From the NCBI GenBank assembly GCA_002365595.1, contig DFAM01000016.1, positions 73,691 through 137,690 on the forward strand: DNA of 64,000 nucleotides. Direction: 5' to 3'. The position numbers and the translations under genes were made by a program. Below the pieces are notes generated by a model that saw nothing but the letters and a program-made list of their open reading frames with translations, was not told where the DNA came from and did not search any database. Source of the DNA: Acinetobacter sp. UBA3106 (lineage in GTDB: Bacteria; Pseudomonadota; Gammaproteobacteria; Pseudomonadales; Moraxellaceae). Shown here piece after piece: positions 18,495-27,233 of this stretch; position 1 is the stretch's first letter; every line of letters starts with the position of its first letter.

Positions 18495-19019
18495 ATGCAA
18501 CAAGCTTTATTGGGTGGTGGATGCTTCTGGTGTGTCGAAGCCATATTCTTACAGCTTAAAGGTGTGGAAAAAGTGGTCAGTGGCTATGCTGGCGGTCACA
18601 CTGTAAACCCGAGCTATGAGGATATTTGCAGTGGTGATACCAACCATGCGGAAGTCATTCTGATTGATTATGATGAAACACAAATCAGCTTTGCTCAGCT
18701 TTTGGATGTATTTTTTACTACCCATGATCCAACTACTTTAAACCGTCAAGGCAATGACGTTGGTACGCAATATCGGTCAGTGGTTTATTATCTGAATGAT
18801 GAACAGCAGCAGCAGGCTCAGCAAGCCATTGATGCCCTGAAAGCGGAAGGTTTAAATATTGTGACTGAACTGAGTCCTGCACCCCGGTTCTACCCTGCCG
18901 AAGAATATCACCAGAATTTCTTTGCCCGAAATCCTGCACAAGGCTACTGTAACTTTGCCATTCCACCGAAACTGATGAAATTACGCAGCAAGTTTCAGGA
19001 CTTGCTGAAGTCGGAATAG
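18495..19019 (+). CDS. msrA: Peptide methionine-(S)-sulfoxide reductase
   Basis: MsrA repairs oxidised methionine in proteins. The 174-residue protein opens with the active-site motif GGGCFWCVEAIF (catalytic Cys at about residue 10) and contains the substrate-binding GYAGGHTVNPSYEDICSGDTNHAE and the FYPAEEYHQNF box. The resolving Cys is probably in GYCNF near the C-terminus. AGGA precedes the ATG by a normal distance. It appears monocistronic, bounded by terminators on both sides. Confidence 0.97.
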   Translation: MQQALLGGGCFWCVEAIFLQLKGVEKVVSGYAGGHTVNPSYEDICSGDTNHAEVILIDYDETQISFAQLLDVFFTTHDPTTLNRQGNDVGTQYRSVVYYLNDEQQQQAQQAIDALKAEGLNIVTELSPAPRFYPAEEYHQNFFARNPAQGYCNFAIPPKLMKLRSKFQDLLKSE

Positions 19020-19043
19020 TCTAGTCCTGCCAATATTAGACAT

Positions 19044-19074
19044 AAAAAAAGCGACCATTCAGGTCGCTTTTTTT
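19044..19074. terminator. Shared terminator of msrA and exbD
   Basis: AAAAAAAGCGACC-attca-GGTCGCTTTTTTT is symmetrical, with T runs on both strands, between convergent msrA and exbD. Confidence 0.85.
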
Positions 19075-19085
19075 ATAGCATCAGA

Positions 19086-19490
19086 TTAGTTATCGGTCGC
19101 AAAAGCAATATCACTGAGCCCGGCTTCGCTCGCACGGGACATCACTTGTGCAACAGCATCATAACGTGATTCTTTATCAGCTTTCAGCACAATGGTTGGC
19201 TGACGCTGTTCCTGACCAGCTTCGTTAAATTTTGTCTGTAATTCATCAAGCGTAAGCACCTTGCCATTCCAGGCAACATCTCCACTTGCATTAATACTGA
19301 TAGTCACATTTTTAGGTGGCAAATCAATAATATCTGCCGTTGTTTTTGGCAAGGTTAATGGAATTGATGGGTTAGCAACGGTTGCTGTCACCAAAAAGAT
19401 GATCATCAATACCAACATAATATCGATCAGTGGAATGAGGTTCATCTCATTCATACCTACATCGTTGTCTTCGCCCAATTGAAAGCCCAT
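19086..19490 (-). CDS. exbD: ExbD, TonB energy-coupling subunit
   Basis: ExbD works with ExbB as a proton-driven motor that energises TonB. The 134 residues have one N-terminal membrane helix containing the essential Asp in IPLIDIMLVLMIIFLV (about 20-35) and a periplasmic domain ending with YDAVAQVMSRASEAGLSDIAFA. Its ATG overlaps the exbB stop codon by one base, so the two are translationally coupled. Confidence 0.93.
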   Translation of the reverse strand: MGFQLGEDNDVGMNEMNLIPLIDIMLVLMIIFLVTATVANPSIPLTLPKTTADIIDLPPKNVTISINASGDVAWNGKVLTLDELQTKFNEAGQEQRQPTIVLKADKESRYDAVAQVMSRASEAGLSDIAFATDN

Positions 19491-20110
19491 TAAGCTTGAC
19501 CTCCAACTAAATTGTTTGCTGTTTCTTTGGTCGCAACTTGAGCTGCACTGTCCTGTTGCAACATGGTGTCAATTAACAGACTGTGCGCCTGGTCTTGTAG
19601 CTCATGCGCCAGACCACGGTTAACGCGGGTACAAATATTATAGGCCAGCACTGCAGGAATCGCCACAGCCAAACCCAGACCGGTCATAATCAAGGCTTCA
19701 CCTACCGGTGTCGCCACTTGGGCCAAACCTGCCTGACCACTTTTACCAACCGCAACCAGTGCGTGGAAAATACCCCAAACCGTACCAAACAAACCTACAA
19801 ACGGTGCCAGTGAAGCAATGGTACCTAACACTGCTACACCTTTTTCAGCATTGGCTTTTTCAGCAGAAATCTGACGCAATAACGCCTGTTCTACCACAGC
19901 TTTACGTTGTTCAAAATTCAAAGCTGAAAATTTTGCTTTTAACTTGCTTAATGCTTGAGAGAGTTGAGCATAAGCTTGTTGCTTCAGTTGGCGAGTCCCC
20001 ATTACACGTAAGACGAAGATGGTCCATGTCGCAATCGACATTGCCAATAACACGAAATACAGTGTTTTACTCACTGCATCAGCATGTTGCCAATAAACTG
20101 AAAAGTTCAT
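19490..20110 (-). CDS. exbB: ExbB, TonB energy-coupling subunit
   Basis: This is a MotA/TolQ/ExbB proton-channel protein of 206 residues with three membrane helices (about 15-35, 105-130, 145-170). The conserved stretches TIASLAPFVGLFGTVWGI and GEALIMTGLGLAVAIPAVLAYN form the channel helices. It sits between tonB and exbD in the order tonB-exbB-exbD. The same family includes TolQ, but the adjacent tonB gene argues for ExbB. Confidence 0.93.
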   Translation of the reverse strand: MNFSVYWQHADAVSKTLYFVLLAMSIATWTIFVLRVMGTRQLKQQAYAQLSQALSKLKAKFSALNFEQRKAVVEQALLRQISAEKANAEKGVAVLGTIASLAPFVGLFGTVWGIFHALVAVGKSGQAGLAQVATPVGEALIMTGLGLAVAIPAVLAYNICTRVNRGLAHELQDQAHSLLIDTMLQQDSAAQVATKETANNLVGGQA

Positions 20111-20130
20111 ACTCGAACTCCTAATAAATG

Positions 20131-20928
20131 TTAGCCGCGTGGATTCAAGGTCAATAGTAATGGGAGGTTAGCCTTAATAGGATAAGCCACACCATTTTCT
20201 TTGTACGGTTTGAATTTGGAACTACGCACTGAGCGTAAAATCTTTTCATCTAAAGCAGGAACACCCGTCGAACGTACCATACGCGCCGAGGTAATTACCC
20301 CTTTTTCATTCGCTTCAATATAGACCATGGCATTCCGCGTTTGACCTTCCAAATCGCTATTGCTATAGGACGGCTTTGGCGAACGGCTCCATTGCACTCC
20401 AGAATCACCAATCACAACATTTTTTGGTGATGGTGGCGCAGGTGGTGCTACCGGTGCCGGAGGAGCAGGCGGTGTGACTGGTGCTGGTGGTGGGGTAACC
20501 GGTGCAGGTTTCACCACTTTAGTTTCAGAAATCGTCGTGCTTACTGTCGGTTTCGGTGGTGCTTCAACCGGTTTAACCACAGGTTTTGGTGTTTCTGCTT
20601 TTTTAACTTGTTGAACCTTTTCTATCTTTTTCGGCGGTGGTGGAAGTTGTTTTTCTACAATTTCAACTTTTTTCACTTCTTTAGGTTTTGGTTGTTCTTT
20701 TTTAGGTTCCGCTTTAGGTTTCGGCGGTAATGGTTTTGGTGATTCTTGAATTTTTACAAAACGAACCTTTAACGGTTCTTTTTCAATCGGTTTGAGTTCA
20801 GGGGTTTTCATTTGCCCCACCGCCCACAACACGCCCATGTGACCGACCACAACGGCGATCAGCGCTGTGATAATTTTCTTTTTCATCGGATTGGGAGTTT
20901 GCATATTTAGAGCGGGAGATTGACTCAT
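20131..20928 (-). CDS. tonB: TonB energy transducer
   Basis: TonB spans the periplasm and powers outer-membrane receptors for siderophores, haem or vitamin B12. The 265 residues comprise an N-terminal membrane helix (about 18-35), a long Pro/Lys/Val-rich linker (about 45-165), and a C-terminal domain with ATSARMVRSTGVPALDEKI-like repeats and SSKFKPYKENGVAYP. It leads the tonB-exbB-exbD operon, 20 bases before exbB. A Fur-like site about 100 bases upstream fits iron control. Confidence 0.93.
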   Translation of the reverse strand: MSQSPALNMQTPNPMKKKIITALIAVVVGHMGVLWAVGQMKTPELKPIEKEPLKVRFVKIQESPKPLPPKPKAEPKKEQPKPKEVKKVEIVEKQLPPPPKKIEKVQQVKKAETPKPVVKPVEAPPKPTVSTTISETKVVKPAPVTPPPAPVTPPAPPAPVAPPAPPSPKNVVIGDSGVQWSRSPKPSYSNSDLEGQTRNAMVYIEANEKGVITSARMVRSTGVPALDEKILRSVRSSKFKPYKENGVAYPIKANLPLLLTLNPRG

Positions 20929-21023
20929 TAAAATCAGTTACCTAATTAAAGCGATTGTCGATCAATTAAGATTTCAGCAATCAAGCTCATCGGTTAGTAC
21001 AATTAAAGCACCGCAATAATAAA

Positions 21024-21038
21024 TGAGAAGTGTTTTCA
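21024..21038. promoter_or_regulatory. Fur-like site upstream of tonB
   Basis: TGAGAAG-T-GTTTTCA matches the 7-1-7 Fur consensus at 11 of 14 positions and lies within a longer AAATGA/TCATTT inverted repeat (21021-21041). Its place, 96 bases before tonB, fits known regulation of such operons by Fur. Confidence 0.5.
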
Positions 21039-21089
21039 TTTGCAACTATTAAATCGTAAGTTTTGATGAGTTTTTTTAATCAATAAAAC

Positions 21090-21120
21090 AAGAAAGGCAT
21101 ACTTAAAGTATGCCTTTCTT
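21090..21120 (-). terminator. Terminator after purU
   Basis: A near-perfect stem around GGCATAC/GTATGCC flanked by A and T runs lies about 20 bases past the purU stop and isolates the tonB operon from read-through. Confidence 0.8.
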
Positions 21121-21141
21121 TGAAAATTAGTCAATGTTGTT

Positions 21142-22008
21142 TTATTGGAAGACTACGGTTTTATTGCCATCGACAATAATACGATCTTCCAGATGCCATT
21201 TTACTGCGCGGGCCAAAACATTTCGTTCCACATCTTGTCCAAGTTCACGCAGCTGATCAACGGTGAAATCATGATTCACGCGTTCAACATCCTGTTCAAT
21301 GATCGGGCCCTGATCCAGATCGGCAGTCACATAATGTGCTGTTGCGCCAATCAGCTTCACGCCTTTCTCATAGGCCTGTTTATAAGGGTTTGCACCCACG
21401 AATGCTGGCAGGAATGAATGGTGGATATTGATCACTTTCATTTCCCATTTCTGTACGAATTCCTCATCTAGAATTTGCATGTATCGCGCCAGAATCAGTA
21501 AATCATTGCCCTGCATGAGTTCATCAATCTTGCTATAGGCTTCACGTTTGTTTTCTTTATTGACTGGCACAACTTCAAATGGAATGCCAAAGTTTTCCAC
21601 CGACTCGCGTAAAGTCTCGTGATTTGAAACCACTTTAGTGATTTCACATGGTAAACCGCCGCGCGCATGACGCCATAATAGTTCAAGCAAGGCGTGATCG
21701 ACTTTGGAAACCAGAATCCCGACTTTTTTCACATCACTCACCAGTGCCAGACGCCAGTGCATGTCATAGCGTTCGGCAACATTGCTGGCAAAAGTCTGAG
21801 TGATACTTTCTTTACGGCTTTGCAGATTGTCCAGTTCAAACTCAACACGCATGAAATAACGCCCGCCCTGAGCTTCAGTCGCGTATTGATCAAGTGCGGT
21901 AATATTTGCTCCCTGATGATACAAAAAGCTCGAAACAGCTTGCACGATACCTGGTTTATCTTCGCAAGTAATCAGTAAACGTGCTGTGTTAGCGGTGGTC
22001 ATATTCAT
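21142..22008 (-). CDS. purU: Formyltetrahydrofolate deformylase
   Basis: PurU hydrolyses 10-formyltetrahydrofolate to formate and tetrahydrofolate, feeding PurT and balancing one-carbon pools. The 288 residues contain an N-terminal ACT domain (TCEDKPGIVQAVSSFLYHQG) and a formyltransferase-fold domain with the substrate loop SFLPAFVGANPYKQAYEKG, HYVTADLDQGPII and the catalytic Asn/His/Asp set. A GTG at 22023 extends the frame by five residues. I choose the ATG at 22008, though one two codons later is also possible. No clear ribosome binding site decides between them. Confidence 0.93.
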   Translation of the reverse strand: MNMTTANTARLLITCEDKPGIVQAVSSFLYHQGANITALDQYATEAQGGRYFMRVEFELDNLQSRKESITQTFASNVAERYDMHWRLALVSDVKKVGILVSKVDHALLELLWRHARGGLPCEITKVVSNHETLRESVENFGIPFEVVPVNKENKREAYSKIDELMQGNDLLILARYMQILDEEFVQKWEMKVINIHHSFLPAFVGANPYKQAYEKGVKLIGATAHYVTADLDQGPIIEQDVERVNHDFTVDQLRELGQDVERNVLARAVKWHLEDRIIVDGNKTVVFQ

Positions 22009-22086
22009 GTTGGTTAATATCACTAATCAGTTAAATTGAAAAACAAGCCGAGTATTCTAACGCTTTTTTCATGCTTTCTAAATAGG

Positions 22087-22788
22087 CTAGTTCGCATCAT
22101 GATTTTTACTTGAAGATAAACTCTCAAAAAGCTCTGAAGGACCCAGGGTTTCAAGTAAATGTTCATAAGTTTGACGGCTTTCACCACGCAAATATGCCCC
22201 TTCCAGGAACACCATTTGACGTAACGCCTGCCAGACCCACTTTTCTTCCAGATGGTTCGAATCGGTAATATGCCCCGACATGTACAGGAAGTTGGTCCAG
22301 TTGGTCAAAACAATCCACAAGTTAATAATCAGGGCTTCAATTTCTGAATCTGTCATTTCCATTAAGCCGGCAGTCACGAAGGCTTTGTAGATTTTTTGTC
22401 CCTGCTGCATCACCTGACCGGCAAAACGTGGATACATTTTTCGAAAATCTTCATTATTTTCAACCAAATGATAAACATCACGATGCAAGAAGCGATAGGC
22501 CCAAAGCTGGCTGCTGAGCACCTGAAAATAGCGAATTTTATCGTTGGCATCAAGTGCACGGTCATCGGGCAATGACAGCATTTCCAAAGTTTCGCTCTGG
22601 TACTGCTCCATCAACTCTTTGATGATTTCGTTTTTATTGCGAAAGTGGTAATACAAATTACCCGGACTCATATTCAGTTCAGCGGCAATATGATTTGTTG
22701 TCACTGAACGCTCACCGCGCTCATTAAATAACTGTAAGCTGAGTTGCAAAATACGTTCTTTGGTTTTCACCGTTTTGGAGTGAGACAT
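22087..22788 (-). CDS. TetR family transcriptional regulator
   Basis: A 233-residue repressor-type protein with a helix-turn-helix at residues about 14-60 (KERILQLSLQLFNERGERSVTTNHIAAELNMSPGNLYYHFRNKNEI); the rest is an all-helical ligand domain. It is divergent from an aldehyde dehydrogenase gene, and the 116-base gap holds two inverted repeats, so it probably controls that gene and itself. The long C-terminal domain suggests a hydrophobic ligand such as an aldehyde, acid or acyl compound; this is inference. An in-frame ATG at 22806 would add six residues. Confidence 0.85.
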   Translation of the reverse strand: MSHSKTVKTKERILQLSLQLFNERGERSVTTNHIAAELNMSPGNLYYHFRNKNEIIKELMEQYQSETLEMLSLPDDRALDANDKIRYFQVLSSQLWAYRFLHRDVYHLVENNEDFRKMYPRFAGQVMQQGQKIYKAFVTAGLMEMTDSEIEALIINLWIVLTNWTNFLYMSGHITDSNHLEEKWVWQALRQMVFLEGAYLRGESRQTYEHLLETLGPSELFESLSSSKNHDAN

Positions 22789-22813
22789 CCTAAAGTAACC
22801 ATTCATTCAATAG

Positions 22814-22827
22814 GTTAGCGAGCTAAC
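22814..22827. promoter_or_regulatory. Palindrome 1, candidate TetR operator
   Basis: GTTAGC-ga-GCTAAC is a perfect 6-2-6 inverted repeat just upstream of the regulator's start, in the divergent gap. Confidence 0.5.
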
Positions 22828-22846
22828 ACATAAAGTAACTTGACTA

Positions 22847-22866
22847 TTTAGAGCTTTTACTCTAAA
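22847..22866. promoter_or_regulatory. Palindrome 2, candidate operator
   Basis: TTTAGAG-(6)-CTCTAAA is a perfect 7-bp inverted repeat about 40 bases before the aldehyde dehydrogenase start, well placed to block its promoter. Its sequence differs from palindrome 1, so only one of them may be the operator. Confidence 0.4.
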
Positions 22867-22904
22867 AATTAAATTAATCGCTTTTTATTTAATGGTAGCA
22901 GGTC

Positions 22905-24353
22905 ATGAACAGTCAAACAAAAACAACTTCAATGACACCACATTCGTTTAATATTCAGCACTTACACGACGTGCTAGAACAGCAAAAGCATGCTTATCTA
23001 CGTCATCCCTTACCATCGGCAAAGGAACGTATTGATCGTTTAGCACGTCTAAAGCGTATCTTAGTTAAATATCAAGATCAATTTGCCGAAGCAATTAATC
23101 AGGACTATGGTAACCGTTCTATCAGCGAAACCAAAATCGGTGAATTACTCACCTGTCTTGAACAGATTAAATATTATAGCAAGCATTTGACCAATTGGAT
23201 GAAACCGTCCAAGCGCCATGTGGGAATTATCCATCAGCCGGCAAAAGCCTGGGTTCAATATCAACCTCTCGGTGTGGTGGGAATCATTGCGCCTTGGAAC
23301 TATCCACTATTATTGTCGGTTGGTCCCCTGATTTGTGCAATCGCAGCGGGTAACCATGCCATGATTAAAATCTCCAGTGCTTCAAGCCATTTTGGCCGTG
23401 CGCTGGAAAAGGCCTTAGGCGAAGCGTTTCCAACCGAACTGGTTGCAGTAATTAATGGCGGCGGACCGGTTTCCGATGCCTTTAGTCATTTGGCCTTTGA
23501 TAAAATCATTTTTACCGGTTCAACTGAAATTGGTAAAACCGTAATGGCCGCTGCTTCAGAAAACCTGGTGCCTGTGATTTTAGAATTGGGTGGAAAATCC
23601 CCTGTTCTGGTTCATCCTTCTATCGATTTGCAAGATGTTGCGCAGCGGCTGGCTGCCGGTAAACTCTGGAATTCAGGTCAAACCTGCGTGGCACCTGACT
23701 ATATGTTCCTGCCTAAAGGCAAAACGGCTGAATTTATTGAGCACTATAAGGCCTGTATTGAAGAGATGTATCCGAGTATTGAATACAATCAGGATTACAC
23801 CTCGATTATTAATGACAAACAATACAATCGTCTGCAGGGCTATCTGGAAGATGCGCGTAGTCAAGGCGCTAAAATTACTGAATTAAATCCAGCACATGAA
23901 GACTTAAGCAAAGTCCGGAAAATTGCGCCCACTGTCGTGACCGGCGTCACCACAGAAATGCGGATTATGAAAGAGGAAATTTTTGGACCGATCCTTCCTA
24001 TTCTAGAATATGATCAAATCGACGATGTGATTGACTTTATTAATAGCCGTCCGCGTCCACTTGCATTATACTATTTCGACTTTGATCAGGCGCGTGCCGA
24101 CTATGTCGCACAGCATACTCATTCAGGGCATTTCGGGCAGAATATGGTACTCACCCATGTCGCACAGGATGACTTACCTTTTGGTGGAGTCGGTGCTTCA
24201 GGTATGGGCAAATATCATGGTCCAGAAGGTTTCTTCAGTTTGTCGCATGAACGGTCAGTAATGTCTAATCCAAAGCTCTATAGCTTGAAATTCATTCTCC
24301 CACCGTTTAACAAGCCGATTCACAAGCTAATTTCGAAGACCCTTCTTCGATAA
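22905..24353 (+). CDS. NAD(P)-dependent aldehyde dehydrogenase (coniferyl-aldehyde type)
   Basis: A 482-residue ALDH-superfamily enzyme oxidising an aldehyde to an acid. PLGVVGIIAPWNYPLLL begins the cofactor fold. The general base Glu is at about 227 in ELGGKSP, the catalytic Cys at 261 in SGQTCVAPDY, and EEIFGPILPILEY follows. The C-terminus has a hydrophobic tail (LKFILPPFNKPIHKLISKTLL) like fatty or coniferyl aldehyde dehydrogenases that touch membranes. It is divergent from a TetR gene. The true substrate cannot be read from sequence; long-chain aliphatic aldehydes are equally plausible. Confidence 0.85.
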   Translation: MNSQTKTTSMTPHSFNIQHLHDVLEQQKHAYLRHPLPSAKERIDRLARLKRILVKYQDQFAEAINQDYGNRSISETKIGELLTCLEQIKYYSKHLTNWMKPSKRHVGIIHQPAKAWVQYQPLGVVGIIAPWNYPLLLSVGPLICAIAAGNHAMIKISSASSHFGRALEKALGEAFPTELVAVINGGGPVSDAFSHLAFDKIIFTGSTEIGKTVMAAASENLVPVILELGGKSPVLVHPSIDLQDVAQRLAAGKLWNSGQTCVAPDYMFLPKGKTAEFIEHYKACIEEMYPSIEYNQDYTSIINDKQYNRLQGYLEDARSQGAKITELNPAHEDLSKVRKIAPTVVTGVTTEMRIMKEEIFGPILPILEYDQIDDVIDFINSRPRPLALYYFDFDQARADYVAQHTHSGHFGQNMVLTHVAQDDLPFGGVGASGMGKYHGPEGFFSLSHERSVMSNPKLYSLKFILPPFNKPIHKLISKTLLR

Positions 24354-24408
24354 CTGATCAAGGCATGATCTATCACACCTGATCATGCCGCGTTTTTCTT
24401 AAATTCGC

Positions 24409-24437
24409 TTGTCTTTTAAGCGTATTTTTGGTATAAA
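24409..24437 (+). promoter_or_regulatory. rpmB: rpmB promoter
   Basis: TTGTCT (24409-24414) and TATAAA (24432-24437) are separated by exactly 17 bases, about 80 bases before the rpmB start. Confidence 0.6.
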
Positions 24438-24515
24438 ACGCCCCTTGAATGATTTCATCCGTTTACTTTTAATGACTAGCCGCACAATCGGTGCTGTCTA
24501 GCAATGGAGTTCACC

Positions 24516-24752
24516 ATGTCTAAGGTTTGCCAAGTTACCGGCAAGCGTCCAGTCGTTGGAAACAATGTCTCGCACGCCAATAACAAAACCAAACGCCGGT
24601 TCGAGCCGAACCTGCATCACCACCGTTTCTGGTTAGAAAGCGAAAAACGTTTTGTACGTCTTCGTTTAACCACTAAGGGTATGCGTATTATCGACAAATT
24701 GGGCATTGAAAAGGTTGTTGCTGACCTACGTGCTCAAGGTCAAAAGATCTAA
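24516..24752 (+). CDS. rpmB: 50S ribosomal protein L28
   Basis: The 78-residue protein MSKVCQVTGKRPVVGNNVSHANNK... is a canonical L28 ending DLRAQGQKI. A four-codon upstream extension to 24504 is rejected because L28 begins MSKVCQ or MSRVCQ. It forms the standard rpmB-rpmG pair, 12 bases apart. The single Cys at residue 5 is not part of a zinc ribbon, so this is the C-minus-like form. Confidence 0.98.
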   Translation: MSKVCQVTGKRPVVGNNVSHANNKTKRRFEPNLHHHRFWLESEKRFVRLRLTTKGMRIIDKLGIEKVVADLRAQGQKI

Positions 24753-24764
24753 GGAGTCTGAACC

Positions 24765-24920
24765 ATGCGTGATAAAATTCGCTTAGTTTCTTCAGCTGGT
24801 ACAGGTTATTTCTATACCACCACTAAGAACAAACGTACTATGCCGGAAAAAATGGAAATCAAAAAATTTGATCCAAAAATCCGTCAACACGTAATCTTCA
24901 AAGAAGCTAAAATTAAATAA
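24765..24920 (+). CDS. rpmG: 50S ribosomal protein L33
   Basis: A 51-residue protein, MRDKIRLVSSAGTGYFYTTT..., ending FKEAKIK, is the C-minus (zinc-free) form of L33 with no CxxC pairs. AAGGAG lies 8 bases before the ATG. It is followed by a strong terminator. Confidence 0.97.
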   Translation: MRDKIRLVSSAGTGYFYTTTKNKRTMPEKMEIKKFDPKIRQHVIFKEAKIK

Positions 24921-24933
24921 TTTTGACTTCTTT

Positions 24934-24964
24934 AAAAAAGCGACCCTTCGGGTCGTTTTTTTTT
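24934..24964 (+). terminator. Terminator after rpmBG
   Basis: AAAAAAGCGACC, a TTCG-containing loop, GGTCG and nine T residues: a textbook intrinsic terminator. Confidence 0.92.
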
Positions 24965-25070
24965 GCATTTTTTTTGCTCGAGTTGTTACACTTCTAATTA
25001 TTCTTTTTTGGCATTTTTTGTGCTTATTCTTTTTTACCCTTAACTTTGGCTCAAGCTTAAGGAGTTTTTA

Positions 25071-26789
25071 GTGCCTCATGATGTAGATCTGATTATATTA
25101 CTTGCCGTCGGCTTTGGACTGGCGCTCATTTTTGGCTATATTGCTGCGCGTATTCGTCTTCCCCCTCTAATTGGCTATTTAGTTGCGGGTATTTTAATTA
25201 GCCCGAATACCCCCGGAGTGGTAGGAGATATACATCTTGCCAATCAGTTGGCTGAACTCGGGGTGATGTTCCTGATGTTTGGTGTCGGGATGCACTTTTC
25301 CTTAAGCGACCTGATGCAGGTACGCCGTATTGCTTTACCGGGTGCTGTTCTGCAAATTGCTGTAGCGACTTTACTCGGTATAGGCGTGACCATGATCTGG
25401 GGCTGGAGTTTTGGTTCAGCACTGGTGTTCGGTTTAAGCCTGTCCTGTGCCAGTACGGTAGTCCTACTGAAAGCCTTGGGAGACCGAGGTCTGATCAACT
25501 CTGTGAATGGTAAAATTGCCGTAGGCTGGTTACTGGTTGAAGATCTGGTCATGGTACTGGCTTTGGTGTTGCTTCCTGCTACAGCCGTTTTACTAGGGGG
25601 AACAGCAATTGTCGGCTCAGACCCCAATGCCAATATCTGGATGACTTTAGCTATTACGTTATTGAAAGTGGCCGGCTTTATTGCCTTTATGCTGATCGTT
25701 GGCAAACGCCTGGTGCCATGGATTATGCAGATTGTTGCCCGCTTGGGATCGCGTGAACTGTTTACCTTAACTGTCGTTGCTGCGGCAGTATCTATTGCAT
25801 TTGGGGCGTATAAAGTTTTTGGCGTGTCGATGGCACTCGGCGCATTCTTTGCCGGAATGGTGGTTAAAGAGTCTGATTTCAGTCACCGCGCAGAAGAAGA
25901 AACCCTACCCTTACGTGAAATTTTTTCCATTTTATTCTTTGTGTCGGTAGGGATGCTGTTTGATCCGATGATTTTGGTACAGCAGCCTTGGCAGGTTCTT
26001 GCTGTGGTTGCCATTATCATGATTGGTAAAACGATCGCTGCGATGGCACTGGTACTGTTCTTTCGTTATCCTATTAATACGGCTTTAACCGTCGGTGCCA
26101 GTCTTGCACAAATTGGTGAATTTTCATTTATTCTGGCGACCTTAGGGGTCTCACTGCATCTGTTGTCTTTAGATGGTCAAAACCTGATTTTAGCCGGCGC
26201 ACTCATCTCCATTACCTTAAACTCATTCGTGTTCTCTGCCATTGAACCGGTACAAAACTGGATTCGTGAACGCTCGAACTTGGCCCGTTTACTGGAACGT
26301 AGCGGTGACCCGCTGTCCATGTTGCCAGATGAAGTCTCACAAGAGTACTTGCGTGATCAGGTGGTGATTGTCGGTCATGGTGAAGTCGGTCGTCGTATTA
26401 CCAAGTCATTAATGGCACAAGACATTAAGGTGGTGATTGCTGAAGAAAACCGTGAGATTGTTGAAAGTCTGCGTGCCAAAGGCATTGCTGCGGTGTCGGG
26501 GCATGCGACCGAAGCCGGTGTACTTATTCAGGCACATATTCAACATGCACGCCTGTTGGTGCTTTCTCCTATGGATATTCTGGATATTCATAAAATTGTC
26601 GATATTGCCAAAACATTGAATCCGCAAATTCAGGTTTTGGTCTGTGCCGAAAGCAAGGAAGAAGCTGAAGTGATCCGTCGCGATAATATTGGTCAGGTTT
26701 ATTTTGCCAAAGAAGAAATGGCCATCAACATGACCAATCATATTTTAAATCAGATTCAGATTGCGCATCATCAAGCACCCACACACTAA
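25071..26789 (+). CDS. ybaL: YbaL-type K+/H+ antiporter (CPA2)
   Basis: A 572-residue inner-membrane cation:proton antiporter. About twelve membrane helices (residues 5-390) include LPPLIGYLVAGILISPNTPG and ELGVMFLMFGVGMHFSL, matching the YbaL branch. A cytoplasmic TrkA-N/RCK domain follows, with the Rossmann motif VVIVGHGEVGRRI near 423. It probably exports K+ under control of NAD(H) or similar ligands bound by the RCK domain. The start codon is GTG at 25071, supported by AAGGAG 8 bases upstream. It is monocistronic, with terminators on both sides. Confidence 0.88.
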   Translation: MPHDVDLIILLAVGFGLALIFGYIAARIRLPPLIGYLVAGILISPNTPGVVGDIHLANQLAELGVMFLMFGVGMHFSLSDLMQVRRIALPGAVLQIAVATLLGIGVTMIWGWSFGSALVFGLSLSCASTVVLLKALGDRGLINSVNGKIAVGWLLVEDLVMVLALVLLPATAVLLGGTAIVGSDPNANIWMTLAITLLKVAGFIAFMLIVGKRLVPWIMQIVARLGSRELFTLTVVAAAVSIAFGAYKVFGVSMALGAFFAGMVVKESDFSHRAEEETLPLREIFSILFFVSVGMLFDPMILVQQPWQVLAVVAIIMIGKTIAAMALVLFFRYPINTALTVGASLAQIGEFSFILATLGVSLHLLSLDGQNLILAGALISITLNSFVFSAIEPVQNWIRERSNLARLLERSGDPLSMLPDEVSQEYLRDQVVIVGHGEVGRRITKSLMAQDIKVVIAEENREIVESLRAKGIAAVSGHATEAGVLIQAHIQHARLLVLSPMDILDIHKIVDIAKTLNPQIQVLVCAESKEEAEVIRRDNIGQVYFAKEEMAINMTNHILNQIQIAHHQAPTH

Positions 26790-26801
26790 TTTTCAGCCCA
26801 T

Positions 26802-26831
26802 AAAAAAAGCGCACTTCAGTGCGCTTTTTTT
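26802..26831. terminator. Bidirectional terminator after ybaL
   Basis: AAAAAAAGCGCAC-ttca-GTGCGCTTTTTTT is symmetrical between convergent genes. Confidence 0.9.
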
Positions 26832-26845
26832 AGGTTTAAATAAGC

Positions 26846-27124
26846 TTAGCTCATGTACTTTGGCTGTTCATCCACGATTTCAGCCTGCCATTCATTGACC
26901 TGCTTTTCCATCATCGCGAACAAAGCCGCCTGCACCATATGCTGGGCAATTACTGGTGTCTGGTCACCAAGTAACGCTTTGACTTCATCATTAAACTGAA
27001 TTTTGACGAGCGGTTCTTTTTCAGAGCCTGCATTTCGCAATGCTAACTCACCACCTTCAAGTTGAACAAGTTCCAAAATCGCTTCTTGATTACCAAATAA
27101 TTCTTTCAAATGTTCTATAGACAT
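26846..27124 (-). CDS. Conserved hypothetical protein, 92 aa
   Basis: I do not recognise a named family. The protein MSIEHLKELFGNQEAILEL... is acidic, soluble and mostly helical, without signal peptide or membrane helix, and ends EWQAEIVDEQPKYMS. An upstream in-frame extension to 27166 is rejected because GGAGG stands 5 bases before the ATG at 27124. It lies about 110 bases from the next minus-strand gene; joint transcription is possible. Confidence 0.75.
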   Translation of the reverse strand: MSIEHLKELFGNQEAILELVQLEGGELALRNAGSEKEPLVKIQFNDEVKALLGDQTPVIAQHMVQAALFAMMEKQVNEWQAEIVDEQPKYMS

Positions 27125-27233
27125 ATATCCTCCATGTTCAACATGGTGGCAAAGTGCTGTGTGCACTTTGCATTGCTTAGACTATTGTATATAAGGTCTG
27201 TGGCAGAAACTTCAAGAGCATTGGTCGTAAAGT

